DNA of 64,000 nucleotides. Origin: Acanthaster planci. Taxonomy: Eukaryota; Echinodermata; Asteroidea; Valvatida; Acanthasteridae. The position numbers and the translations under genes are program-made. The notes beneath the pieces are model-generated. The model did not search any database. It saw nothing but the letters and a program-made list of their open reading frames with translations, and was not told the origin of the DNA. Positions within the stretch are counted from its first letter, which is position 1; each line of letters starts with the position of its first letter. This document shows positions 1 through 12,200 of the stretch, one piece after another. Location: the NCBI RefSeq assembly GCF_001949145.1, contig NW_019091486.1, positions 831,865-895,864 on the forward strand, in the 5' to 3' direction.

Positions 1-57
1 CCTTGTGAAGGGACTTGTGACTGGCCTTGTGACTGGCCTTGTGAAGGGACTTGTGAC
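1..57. repeat. 12-bp tandem repeat, cut by the window edge
   Basis: About five units of CCTTGTGAAGGG / ACTTGTGACTGG alternate. The array probably continues to the left of the window. The remaining 58-360 stretch holds nothing I can identify. Confidence 0.8.
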
Positions 58-360
58 GGACTCGAATACAACACTGGTAATTGGCTTGTATACGCAAGAG
101 AAGGAAATCAGACAGTGTCCTTAAATTGACCCTTAAATTGCCAAAATGGCCAATTTTTTCAGTGAAAAGCAGCTGACTGTCTTTCGCATTGACCTTCTGC
201 AGACAGAAAACTCATCTGTGAAGCAGACCCTTTATTAATTCAATTCAGTACTGCTTGGTGGTAAATATTATGCTAGCTTTACACTTGTGAAGGTTTTTAA
301 TTAGGTGCAAAAAGTGTTGCAACATCAAAGTTTGTTCATCAGTGCAAAGTCAGTGCTAAC

Positions 361-3300
361 TACATGTACCTGAAATAAGGGTGTAACGATACCAATTTCT
401 TCACAACCGAGTACATGATGCTTGCTCTGCCATATTCCCGTAATATAATCAACCGTTCATCAACAGATTGTACATCACTACATGAAACACCTCGCCAAAA
501 TGAAAATAAACCTTTTTCACTCATTGATGCACTAACCAGATTGAGATTATTCTAAACCGATGTACAGACGTGTAGATGTGTGAACCTTACTTATACATGC
601 ATTGATTTTATAGTGGATGTTTAGACCTTCACCACCGCGCATTTATGAACACGGTACACTCAGCGTTGTCCGAAGGATTATGAAAAAAGTCACAAGTTTA
701 CGGGCATTTCCACAGTGACTTGCGTCCATTTTGAAAGTTTTATTACCAGACATGTACTGGAATAAAGCAGTTGAAAATTCCTTTTACTGTGTACAGCAAC
801 CTGTACCTACTGACACTTGCTATAAAACAACAAATTATTTCAATAGATAACAAAGCGTTAATTACATTTTAATATAACCATGACTCACTTTACAAAAAAT
901 GGAAAGCGGCAAAATCAGCCGTGACTCGCGTTGCCATGACTCGCGTGATCGCGAACTTGGCAGAGATTATGCACACATTAACATGAATGTGTGGACAGTG
1001 TAAAGCTCTTCTTTACAGTTAAATAGCTCTCTCAAAGAATAAACAGTAGACAGTACAGACCTCTCATCAGAAGTATACAGTTCTATTAGACAGTGTAAAG
1101 CTCCGGACATGGACAGCTCTCTCAACTCCATTGATTATCAAATGCACAGCTCTTTTAAGTTGTGTAAAGGTCTCTTCTGTAAATCACAGCTCTCTTCAAA
1201 AGTATGCAGCTCTAAAAGTTAAGTTTGTAACAGTTACAAGTCACAACAGCTTTGTTGATTATTAAGTGCACTTCTCACCTTTTTAAAAATATACAGGAAA
1301 TTCCAGAAGTTAGGGGTCCATTCTTTTCAAGTCCCCGTCACAGCTGACATTTGATTTTGTAAGTTCACAACACATGTTCTAATTTCCAAGAGTGATGAAT
1401 TAATGCAAATTACCTGCCAAACAAATTCTAATAGTTTGAAATCAATTCCGATGATATTTCCGTGTCAAATAACAAAGGTCAGATGTAACAAAGACACAAA
1501 AATGTCACACTTTAATGTCTGGAATTACCCATACACCTTTGCTTGACTGCATGGTACATGTATGTGTATGCTAACAGTTCATACGCCTCCTCAATATATA
1601 CAGCTAGTGTGCAGCTCTCTTAAATAGTACATGTATTCAGCTCTCTTTAAAGGAAACATGCAGAGAAAATCCAGCGCAGCTTATTTTCACCCAAATCATT
1701 TTGAGCTACAAAAATACAGGCAAGATTTAAATACTTTCATTTGACATATTAAACAAGAAGGCGGTACTTTTTCCACTCAACGAAAATCCTTTTATCAATA
1801 CTTTTGACAGGGCATTAGTTTGCTTTTATCACACAAGGTTTTTGTCAAAAAAGTATAAGAAAAAAATGCAAGAAGACTGTCCTTAAAAATTACCTACCAA
1901 CAAAATTTGAAGAAATATTTGCCATTTCTATTGTCCAGACAGGCTGCTATACATGGTTAAATAATAATCAAAAAGTGTCACTAAATGTACATTGTACCCG
2001 GTAACTCCAAGAACAAATGTAGAAAAATGATATACATGTACATTTGTGTTAACAGCTATGAAGGTACTATATGGATGACATCTGCTTTGGCCCATAAATT
2101 TTCATCTCCGTAGAATAAAAAGGTTGACATTTCTCTGCTTCAAAGAAGGTGAAAATTCATACATTGCAACAACCTGTACAGCCCGTAATCAAATGCATAT
2201 CCCCAGTTTAGTAGTGCAAAGATCTCTTTAGAAATACATGTATTCAGCATATGAAGAATTCTCTGTGCGAAACAAGACTCGGCATAGCGCGCAGTCAGAA
2301 TTACACAAAAATCTAAAGAAGTCAGACAAGAAGTTGCACCTCCTTTTTCAGATATATCAGCCTTCTTGAATACAGTCGACTCTCATTATTACGAAATCCC
2401 CGGGTCCATGTAAAAACATTCGTTGTATCCTAAATTTGTTGTAGATCTCTTCACAAATCTTCAGCTTTCCCACTTTGTCTTCTTTCGATTGTATGCAACT
2501 CTATGAATAGTGCCCAGCCGTCTTGAATAGTGCCTAAGCAAAACAGTAAAGAACTGTATATTTACAGCAAAACATTTGACAAGTTGGAAGGATAAGACTT
2601 CTCTTCTGCATGCATTTACAATCATACATGTACATATATAGGTACTTGTCTCCTTTATTTAATAGCATTCAAGTTGCATTTGTAATCAGTCCTTATTGCT
2701 TATTCATGTTAGCCATGTTTGTCTACCATCTTCACATAGTTACATGTACATGCGCACACACCATAACCATTGTGTGCTTGGTAATGCAGCAGTAGTCTGT
2801 ATTAAAGGAAAGGCACAGGGCATTAAGCAACGTTGCATTACTCCTCAAAACACTTTAGCCTGTGTGTCTGCTTACTTTCCAGTTAGAAATGTTTTTAAAA
2901 TAGCACTGTCACTTGGCAGAAGTCTTCATGTTATTCAAATTGTCGGTACAATTTCATATCAGCCACGGTGGGTGTTCTGGTGTTCTCCCGTTCAGCATGT
3001 TCACTTGGATCCCCAGTCTCTTGATATGATGAGACTGCTGCTTTAAGTCTCCTTCGTTTTGCTCTGTAGAATGGAAAGGAAGGAAAATAGCAACGGGCTC
3101 CTTTAAGTCACATCTCCAGTATTTTTCAACTTTTGAAACTCTATGGTCTACATGTAGTCTTTGTTGAACTTTTGTTGGAACTTTGTAATAGATTAGGAAA
3201 TCATTTGAGGATTGAAGGCAATACAAAACATTTCAAATTCATCTTTGATTTCACTTCCCCGATAACTGACACTGGAAATTAAAATGGCAGTGATTCACTA

Positions 3301-3419
3301 GGGAAAGAAAACTGATTCCTTACTTTTTGTCTGTGCTTCTTTCCTCCATGGCTTCTGCTCCTGCTTCTGCTCGACCTCTGACCTTTGCCCTTTCTCCCAG
3401 AATGCCCCTCCTTGGTGGC
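361..3419. repeat. Outer copy of a tandem 3-4 kb duplication
   Basis: Matches 4866-8752 closely, with scattered substitutions and indels, in the same orientation. It includes a truncated copy of the receptor gene 3' end: the last roughly 50 codons of exon 29 (minus strand, about 3419-3280) and the 3' UTR region, but no upstream exons. The match stops abruptly inside the coding sequence at GGTGGC (3419). This copy lacks about 560 bp that the inner copy has at 5492-6055, and it has one unit of the 20-bp minisatellite. Confidence 0.9.
3280..3419 (-). pseudogene. Truncated duplicate of the adhesion GPCR last exon
   Basis: Minus-strand reading parallels the final codons of exon 29 (RKGKGQRS, RSR-rich, then KKHRQK and the stop) but ends at 3419, where unrelated sequence begins. 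With no upstream exons on this side it cannot be expressed as a receptor. The alternative terminal exon in this copy (near 3060-2954) has an insertion relative to 8396-8284 that changes its long frame. Confidence 0.75.
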
Positions 3420-4865
3420 CAATTTCAGGAAGCTGCTGAGCACAAAATTTGCTTAGCTACAGTATTGTCTAGCTCAGGCGGACAGGTTACCAGCCAAAAA
3501 TCCATGTCATTTTTATGATAAGCGAACATTAGCTGAACACCAGTCACAAGCAATATACAAATGAACATTGACATCCATGAACTGCAACAGAAGCTAACCA
3601 TGTGTTGTTTCGAACATTGAGGTGGGAAATTGTGGAAATGAACGACATCTTCATCAGACCGATTTACTTACTGAGCAGCCAGTTGCCTAGCGGGACAGTC
3701 AAGTTTTTGGACGCTGGTACCCATGCTCAAGCTTGTCGTGTTGCGTACAAATTGCATTGGGCGTTGGTACCCGACGCGGGTCTATAACCGCGTGGCTTGC
3801 GTGCGGTCTGCCTCTTCCGTCCCAGCGCTCTTTCGGGTTGCACCCTTGTTGACGCCGTGCCGCACTTTCCCACTCTTTTTGAGCCCAACCTCCGCGTTTG
3901 TGCTCTGGTGACTGGGTTTGCACCGAGTGAAGCCGAGCTGAACCTTGTACCAGGGTGAGTTGAACCCTAAAGTTGAGGCAAGAAGGAGGAATCTGCCCTG
4001 TTGGTCATTGTTGATGTTGCCCAGAAGCAGAACAGACACCTAATTAGGGAGCACCTACGTGTCTAATAAATAAGTACATCGGTCTGTCCCAGAGTCCTTT
4101 GGCTTGATCCGTTAGTTATTTCTATCCAACCCCTTTGTTCGTGTGTGGTGAGCGCGTGAGAGTGGTGGTAGACCTCCCGGCAACGAGTCTGCTCCCCCGG
4201 CCTTCTTATTAGACCGCTCGTAGGACGGCCGAGGCCCTACTCCGGGTACGTCCCCTTCCCAGGTTCGCCCGAAGGAAGTCGCCTGCCCCAGGCGGACGAC
4301 AACTTTGGCTAGTCTAGGGGAGGACTCCGCCACAATATTGTAATATGTAATGTATGAAAATAAAATAACTCCCAAACCTGATGGAGCTTCCTTGAAACCG
4401 TGTTACCTCATAAAATATAGTCAATCATGGGCGATACCTGACCTTATTATCCACCACAGTGAATATGGGTTTATTTTTAGTTCCAGTCATGCATGTTTTA
4501 GTTGTGTTTGGTCAAGTGATGGCAGGCAAATCAAATTAACAATTATCCGGCTCTTGAGTGTGAACTCACTTCAGTTTGAACCACGCCCACTGCAACATGC
4601 ACTGCGCATAGAGTTACCTGCATTGATCATAGTTTACAATGGGTGCGTTCGATTAGCTTACGGGTGCACCCTGGTAATTAGGCCAGAAATATGTCCGCCG
4701 AGCTCATTAATAAAAGTTATAGACCCAAAATATTCTATATTAGAGGGTCCTGAGAGCCATGGAACTGAGGAATTCAAGAAATATGAGACTGGGCCTCTGG
4801 GCCGGGCTCGGGGCTTCCAATTCTGAGCAATTTGGATGCAATCGGGTATGAAAGTGGCACTATTN
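3420..4865. other. Unique spacer between the two duplicate copies
   Basis: Starts with CAATTTCAGGAAGCTGCTGA, which resembles the left end of the MITE-like element at 12831. A GC-richer block at about 3700-4335 has an AATAAA near 4066 and looks like an old retroelement LTR or other transposon remnant, without coding capacity. It ends at a single N (4865). Open frames here (for example 4350-4826 plus) have no coding signature. Confidence 0.4.
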
Positions 4866-5933
4866 TACATGTACCTGAAATAAGGGTGTAACCAATTTCT
4901 TCACAATCCAGTACATGATGCTTGCTCTGCCATATTCCCGTAATATAATCAACCGTTCATCAACCAGTTGTACATCGCTACATGAAACACATCGCCAAAA
5001 TGAAAATAAACCTTTTTCACTCATTGATGCACTAACCAGATTTAGATTATTTCAAACCGATGTACAGACGTGTAGATGTGTGAACCTTACTTATACATGC
5101 ATTGATTTTATAGTGGATGTTTAGACCTTCACCACCGCGCATTTATGAACACGGTACACTCAGCGTTGTCCGAAGGATTATGAAAAAAGTCACCAGTTTA
5201 CGGGCATTTCCACAGTGACTTGCGTCCATTTTGAAAGTTTTATTACCAGACATGCACTGAAATAAAGCAGTTTAAAATCCTTTTACTGTGTACAGCAACC
5301 TGTACCTACTGACACTTGCTATAAAACAACAAATTATTTCAATAGATAATAAGGCGTTTATTACATTTTAATAACAACATGACTCGCTTTACAAAAAATG
5401 GAAAGCAGCAAAATCAGCGTGACTCGCGTTGCCATGACTCGCGTGATCTCAAACTTGGCAGAGATTATGCACACATTAACATGAATGTGTGCTTTCTTAT
5501 AGCAGTGACTGACATGGGGCATGGTTTATTGATGCCCCCAATGGAGAGTAAACCTGTAACAAAATGTCACATGAAATGTTACATTTTAGGTCTGTAAATT
5601 GCTGCAACAGTCACTCATGCTAAGAGGCTCTTTGAACAGTGCACCCCTTAGGCCTTTTGAGTAGGAACCATCCTCAACCCTCTAAAATCCTCCAAAATTT
5701 CTTGAAAATAATTTTTGGAGGTGTGCCTACTGCCTCATAATCCTTCCAAATCCTCCGGCAATTCCTGTCGTTATGCTGAAGCAGTGTTAATGGCATTCTT
5801 GAGCTGGTGCGGTTAATTCAAAAGAAATATCAGGCTACATTAGTGCTTGACTAAGCACAAACAACATAAGGTCAAATCCACGACCTTCAAGCATGGGATC
5901 CTTCACAATCAGCCATGCACTTTTGTCATTCAC

Positions 5934-5987
5934 CCTCAATCCTCCAAAATCCTCCAAAACTGCCGGAAGGATTTTGGAGGATTGAGG
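5934..5987. repeat. Hairpin with 20-bp perfect arms
   Basis: CCTCAATCCTCCAAAATCCT at 5934-5953 is repeated in inverted form at 5968-5987 with a 14-nt loop. More CCTCCAAAATCC words lie near 5690. It sits in the block present only in the inner duplicate copy, so it may be the core of a small mobile element. Confidence 0.8.
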
Positions 5988-7640
5988 AGGGTTAGGGTTA
6001 ATAACAGCTCTCTTGAGCAGCACAAACAGCTCCGTTTTTATTCCGGCTCTGTTGCACAGTGTAAAGCCTTTCTTTACAGTTAAATAGCTCTCTCGAAGAA
6101 TAAACAATGCTGTTCAAAAGTACAGCTAGTATTCAGCTCTCTCAAAGAATAAACAACTACAACCTGTATGTTATTATCAAAAGCGCAGCTACTGTACAGC
6201 TCGCTCCCACAGTACAGACCTCTTGTCAGAAGTATAAAGTTCTATTTGACAGTTTTAAGTTCCGCACATTGACAGCTCTCTCATCTCCATTGATTATCAA
6301 ATGCACAGCTCTTTTAAGTTGTGTAAATCACAGCTCTCTTCAAAAGTATGCAGCTCTCAAAGTTAAGTTTATAATAGTTACAAGTCACAACAGTGTACAG
6401 CTTTGTTGATTATTAAGTACACTGCTCATCTTTTTAAAAGTATACAGGAAATTCCAGAAGTTACGGGTCCATTCTTTTCAAGTCCCCGTCACAGCTGACA
6501 TTTGATTTTGTAAGTTCACAACACTTGTTCTAATTTCCAAGAGTGATGAATTAATGCAAAGTACCTGCCAAACAAATAGTAATGGTTTGAAGTCGATTCC
6601 GGTGATATTTCCATGTCAAATAACAAAAGTCAGATGTAACAAGGACACAAAAATGTCACACTTTAATGTCTGGAATTACCCGTACAGCTTTGCTTGACTG
6701 CATTGTACGTGTATGCCAACAGTTCATACGCCTCCTCAATATATACATCTAGTGTGCAGCTCTCTTGAATAGTTCTTTACATGTATTCAGCTCTCTTTAA
6801 AGGAAACATGCAGTGAAAATCCAGCGCAGCTTATTTTCACCCAAATCATTTTGAGCTACAAAAATACAGGCAAGATTTAAATACTTTCATTTGACGTATT
6901 AAACATGAATGTGGTATTTTTCCATTCAAGAAAATCCTTCTATCAATAGTTTTGCTAGGGCATTAGTTTGCTTTATCACACAAGGCACTTTTTGTCAAAA
7001 AAGTATAAGACAAAAATGCAAGAAGACTGTCCTTAAAAATTACCTACCAACAAAATTTGAAGAAATATCTGCCATTTCTATTGTCCAGACAGGTTGCTAT
7101 ACATGGTCAAATAATAATCAAAAAGTGTCACTAAATGTACATTGTACCCGGTAACTCCAAGAACAAATGTAGAAAAATGATATACATGTACATTTGTGTA
7201 AACAGCTATGAAGGCACTATATGGATGACATCCGCTTTGGCCCATAAATTTTCATCTGCGCAGAACAAAAATGTTGACATTTCCCTGCTTCAAAGAAGGT
7301 GAAAATTCATACATTGCAACAACTTGTACAGCCCATAATCAAATGCATATCCCCATTTTAGTAGTGCAAAGGTCTCTTCGGAAATACATGTATTCAGCAT
7401 ATGAAGAATTCTCTGTGCGAAACGCGCAGTCAGAATTACACAAAAATATAAAGAAGTCAGACAAGAACTTGCACCTCCTTTTCCAGGTATGTCAGCCTTC
7501 TTGAATACAGTCGACTCTCATTATTACGAAATCCCCGGGTCCATGTAAAAACATTCGTTGTATCCTAAATTCGTGTAGATCTCTTCAGAAATATTCAGCT
7601 TTCCCACTTTGTCTTCTTTCGACTGTGTGCAACTCTATTA

Positions 7641-7775
7641 ATAGTGCCCAGCCTTCTTGAATAGTGCCCAGCCTTCTTGAATAGTGCCCAGCCTTCTTGA
7701 ATAGTGCCCAGCCGTCTTGAATAGTGCCCAGCCGTCTTGAATAGTGCCCAGCCGTCTTGAATAGTGCCCAGCCTT
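7641..7775. repeat. 20-bp minisatellite, about 6.7 units
   Basis: Head-to-tail units of ATAGTGCCCAGCCTTCTTGA or the same with CCG for CCT. Three T-type units come first, then three G-type, then a partial unit. The outer duplicate copy has one unit at about 2498-2520. Confidence 0.92.
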
Positions 7776-7990
7776 TTCTAATCCACTTGCTGATTTAAAT
7801 CAGCCTTTTTCAATCCACTATTCATGATTTTTACCTTTAACAACAGGAGAATGTCAAATGACTTTAAGCATGAAGCAAAACAATAAAAAACTGTATATTT
7901 ACAGCAAAACATTTGACAAAGTGGAAGGATAAGACTTCTCTTCTGCATGCATTTACAATCATACATGTACACGTATAGGTACTTGTCTCC

Positions 7991-7996
7991 TTTATT
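7991..7996 (-). other. Candidate polyadenylation signal for the adhesion GPCR
   Basis: AATAAA on the minus strand, about 615 nt beyond the stop at 8612, followed by a GT-rich stretch. It is the first canonical signal I see downstream of the coding end. The same signal is present in the duplicated copy near 2654. Confidence 0.4.
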
Positions 7997-8375
7997 TAAT
8001 AGTATTCAAGTTGCATTTGTAATCAGTCCTTATTGCTTATTCATTTTAGCCATTTTTGTCTACCATCTTCACATAGTTACATGTACATGCGCACACACCA
8101 TAACTGTGTGCTTGGTAATGCAGCAGTCATTGGTAGTCTGAATTAGAGGAAAGGCACGGGGCATTAAGCAACGTTGCATTACTCCTCAAAACACTTTAGT
8201 CTGTGTGTCTGCTTACTTTCCAGTTAGAAATGTTTTTAAAATAGCACTTTCACTTCGCAGAAGTCTTCATGTTATTCAAATTGTCAGTACAATTTCATAT
8301 CAGCCACGGTGGGTGTTCTGGTGTTCTTCCATTCAGCATGTTCACTTGGATCCCCAGTCTCCTGAGACTGCTGCT

Positions 8376-8396
8376 TTAAGTCTCCTTCGTTTTGCT
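8376..8396 (-). CDS. Candidate alternative terminal exon of the adhesion GPCR
   Basis: Downstream of the donor at 8655-8656 is a long pyrimidine tract ending in CCATTCTACAG at 8397-8398. In phase 0 it would add SKTKET and a TAA stop, giving a 1564-residue isoform that ends ...KKHRQKSKTKET. Both splice signals are good and the intron would be about 260 nt. Without transcripts I cannot say whether read-through to 8612 or this splice is the main form. Confidence 0.4.
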   Translation of the reverse strand, partial: SKTKET

Positions 8397-8611
8397 CTGT
8401 AGAATGGAAAGGAAGGAAAGAAGCAACAGACTCCTTTAAGTCACATCTCCAGTATTTTTCAATTTTTGAAACTCTATGGTCTACATGTAGTCTTTGTTGA
8501 ACGTTTGTTGGAACTTTGTAATAGATTAGGAAATCATTTGAGGATTGAAGGCAATACAAAACATTTCAAATTCATCTTTGATTTCACTTCCCCGATAATT
8601 GACACCGGAAA

Positions 8612-9253
8612 TTAAAATGGCAGTGATTCACTAGGGAAAGAAAACTGATTCCTTACTTTTTGTCTGTGCTTCTTTCCTCCATGGCTTCTGCTCCTGCTCC
8701 TGCTCGACCTCTGACCTTTGCCCTTTCTCCCAGAATGCCTCTCCTTGGTGGCATCGTCCTTGTAGTCATCACCCTCGGAGCTCCTGTTGCTGTGCTGCGA
8801 ATCAATGCTATCGCCTCGTGGACTATATCCAGATGGACCGGGATTGCTCTCATTTACTTCACTTGCCCAGTTTCCACGGCTACCATCTCTTCTGTGGTAA
8901 CTGCTACGTGAACTCTGACCTCCAAACCCAGCCCTTGACCTATCCAGAGCTTGATGCTGTACCTCATAGAAGCCATCCCGGAGACTTCTCTTCTCACTGC
9001 CATAGTAACCATCACTTCTTTCGAAGCCACCTAGGTCCCTTCTCAAGTCTCTTGTTTCTGGAATAGAAATAGGCCCCCTCCCTATTGAGGGGGCGGGGCC
9101 TGGCAGGGCACGGTGAGGTTGGGCGAAGAAGCCAGCCATCCTGGGGTGAATGTACTGAGGTTGGTACATGTCCTGGCTATAATTCATGGAGTAGGGGATC
9201 TCATCCAGTGGCATGGGATGCACCCTGGAGCCCCTGTAATCCCTCCAGTCCAT
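8612..9253 (-). CDS. Adhesion GPCR exon 29: long C-terminal tail exon
   Basis: Acceptor TTTTTTGTCTCAG. The 213-codon reading runs to a TAA at 8612-8614. It starts MDWRDYRGSRVHPMPLDEIP, is rich in Tyr, Arg, Ser and Gly, and ends with an RS-rich basic segment (SSRSRSRSHGGKKHRQK) and SLPF. The last two-residue spacing (L-P-F) could be a class II PDZ ligand. A strong internal donor, AAAAA|GTAAGG at 8655-8656, could instead cut the exon at 8657 and splice to 8396. Confidence 0.83.
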   Translation of the reverse strand: MDWRDYRGSRVHPMPLDEIPYSMNYSQDMYQPQYIHPRMAGFFAQPHRALPGPAPSIGRGPISIPETRDLRRDLGGFERSDGYYGSEKRSLRDGFYEVQHQALDRSRAGFGGQSSRSSYHRRDGSRGNWASEVNESNPGPSGYSPRGDSIDSQHSNRSSEGDDYKDDATKERHSGRKGKGQRSSRSRSRSHGGKKHRQKVRNQFSFPSESLPF

Positions 9254-12200
9254 CTGAGACAAAAAATAGGATGCAAAATATTGAGGATGTAGTTGTGAAG
9301 ACCATACTAGTAACCTTGTCTGAGGATTTACCGGTTCACTTGTCAAATTTTCCTTTCGACATTACACATTTTTTTAATTAAAGTTGAATATCTTTTTTTA
9401 TTTTACATGCATAATTTTATTATTAAAGACTGCTGCCATTAACCTTCCTTGCTTGCTTCTTTGTTTGCTTGTCATGGAAAGATCAAACCTTTATTTTTAT
9501 TAGACATTGTTGGTGAAATTCCAACTTTCTCCCAATCTTCTTTGATGTCCTGACTCATGTAGTTTAGATTTAAAGTTCTACTGTTCTCATAAATGAATTC
9601 AGATTTCCTTTCCTGATGATATGGAAAATGTTAACGTTCTCTGGTTTTATTCTTTGCCTACTCCTAAAAAAACCAATATTTAGCATCTCATGTCTTAAAC
9701 GACAGCCCTGTCCAGTTCATTGCACTAAATATTTTGTTCAGCTGATCAACAAATTTGTTTTGGGACAAAGCTCTATATCTGACTTTCTTTGCCATTATAA
9801 TTTCTGTTACTATATACAGTATCACAACAGCTTGTGAAACTTCTTTATATACATGTTAACTTTGTAGTCCTCAGACCACGTACAAGTTGCTCCAAATGAG
9901 GTTAATTTTTCACCTGTTGATGATACCTTTAAGTTTGATATTTGATAATTATTATTACAACGTGTGGCACAATTTTTCTTTTACAAGATGGTATATTGTT
10001 ACACGTTTATTAAAGTGCCAGTATTTGATAAAGTACATGAACAAGTACTGTACCCGTAGTTTGTGCTACAGAGGCATGGCATGGGGTCATCTTTTTAATG
10101 TCTTGTCATAGCCCAAGCCACAGCCACTACGTATTAGCCGCAGGAATGGCCTTCGTCATGCATGTACAGTACTATCAGCTGTGGGTATAGCCGTTAACAC
10201 ATGAGTGGATGTCGCAACATTTGAGGGACTTGTCTTACCATGAATGGCATGCATGTCATGTCTACACTGGGACTGCTCCCACTGACGGTTGAGACGTGGC
10301 GTTTCTTCCGTCGTTTCTCTTGAGAATCTTCCTCTGTGGACCTGCTTTCTTCCGAGTCCCTGATAATCTGTAAGGGAATGATGAGCTTTTTAATCTGGTT
10401 CAATTTTTGGCAATAGTAACATTTCCTTAAAAAAATTTGTGTACATGTGTATTGGTGTCCAGTTACTCAGAGTCACGTCCAGGCTATGGTATGTTGGGGA
10501 TATAGTCCTGTCAGAATCATGTGTCTGTAGGCTTTCCTATTTACATACACATATGCACATGTAGCGGGGGAACTCTGCTACTTCATGTACAGCCCATTTT
10601 TGGAAGATCTGTTTGACCCCTCTCTGGGATGCGTTTGTTTCTCCCGGATCCATGGTGTGATTTCTTCGAGCCCTTACTACGGTAGATGGAATTTATTTGA
10701 ACAATAGCAGGAGTCAACACCCTGCTAACCCGTGTAGACCTAGATGTATTATGTGCATTAATTATTAATGCCCCAGCAATCCATAATTCTTGGTGTACCT
10801 GCCACTGTGATCCATGTCCACAATCATGTACTGTACCAAATTTTATGAATAGGATTATCCCATCTCATCACCCTGCCAAGGGGAGGTGGATGGCCGGGAA
10901 ATTGTGCAGGTACAATTGTGCATTCTTACCCAAAAAGCCATCCTTTAAAAGGTGTTAGAAGGAGGTTATCCCTACTGGAGGCCAAGAGAACAAAATGATG
11001 GCATGTATTGAACCGTGCTGTAAGGAGCCCAAATGGGGTTTGAAGTGTTAGAACTGCAACAGTTTCATTGTAGTGGCCTGACATGCCTGAAGTATGAATG
11101 GTGCATGTGTTGTACGGACAAATATACAATCCACTCTCAAAATGAAGAACACTGCAAATCAGTATTCTAAAGAGCATTTTCTGCGAATCCTAATATAGAT
11201 TGAATTCTGCTGTTTTTCATTATTTTTCCACTCCTTTCATAACAAAGTCCTGGTTATATAAACAAAGCAAGTTTTCTGGTCCCTGGAACTTTGGTATAAC
11301 GAGAGTCGACTGTAGTGAAGCAGGACAGGGTCTTCTGCTTGCTCCGAGTTTACCACTCACAGATAAGGTGCAGAAGGTTCCCTGGGCCTGTTGGTTTTAC
11401 TTTGAACCGGATCTCAATCCAATATCGTTGGTTCACTGACACCATAACCAACCTACTAATGGATAGAATAAACCAGCAGTTTGACATCTGATCGAGATAC
11501 ATATCTCTGTGAAACAAACGGGCCCCAAGTGGCACTTTCCTCAGCTGACGATTCAGCGAGCTCTGAATTGAGTGCTCAACTTTTGCAGGCAAAATGTGCT
11601 CAGGATAATTGTGATTCAGTTTCAAGGTGTTTATAAACGAGATTACATGAGTAATAATCATGCGGGGTTTTTTTTAATGTGCACTGCACACCTGTGAACA
11701 TTAGAAAGTCAAGAATCAGTACTCATTTTACAAGCCCTTAGCAAAACAAGCAGTTGCACAAGAGAAGCTATTTCCCTGTACATGGCAAATAGCGCCCTCT
11801 GATTCAGAGAGTTGCAACATGAGCGTCTCCGTTGTTAAAACTTAAAACCAATATGGTGGACTGTGCGTCAGTGCACATGGACAGTTAGCACAGAATAGTT
11901 GCATGCTGTACTGCACACATAACGAACAGCCATTTTGAGTCCGAGGTCTAAAATTGGGACTACTCTCTCCCTACTGTATAGAGCTCTGCTCTGATTTGTG
12001 CTAGAATGCCCTCGTTTGCCAAGATATTTTTATTTTTCTCAGATTTTTAACTGTTCTGATTGAATCTGAAAGTTGGAAGGTATGGTACAGGTCTGCGTTA
12101 GCTTTACCCTGTGATTAAGGACAATGTTCCCACTCCTCTTCAGCGGTGAGGATTCTCTCCTTCCCCTTCTCACCACGTCTAGGGACTGGTCACCGCCTTT

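Larger units (their letters stand above)
4866..8752. repeat. Inner copy of the tandem duplication (contains the intact receptor 3' end)
   Basis: Begins directly after the single N at 4865 with TACATGTACCTGAAATAAGG, the same words as position 361. It continues through the 3' flank and last exon of the adhesion GPCR. It carries an extra block (5492-6055) and an expanded 20-bp minisatellite relative to the outer copy. Confidence 0.9.

Noticed and set aside
7641-7775. Regularly spaced repeat considered as a CRISPR array
   Set aside because: Units are contiguous with no unique spacers and the DNA is eukaryotic; it is a minisatellite.
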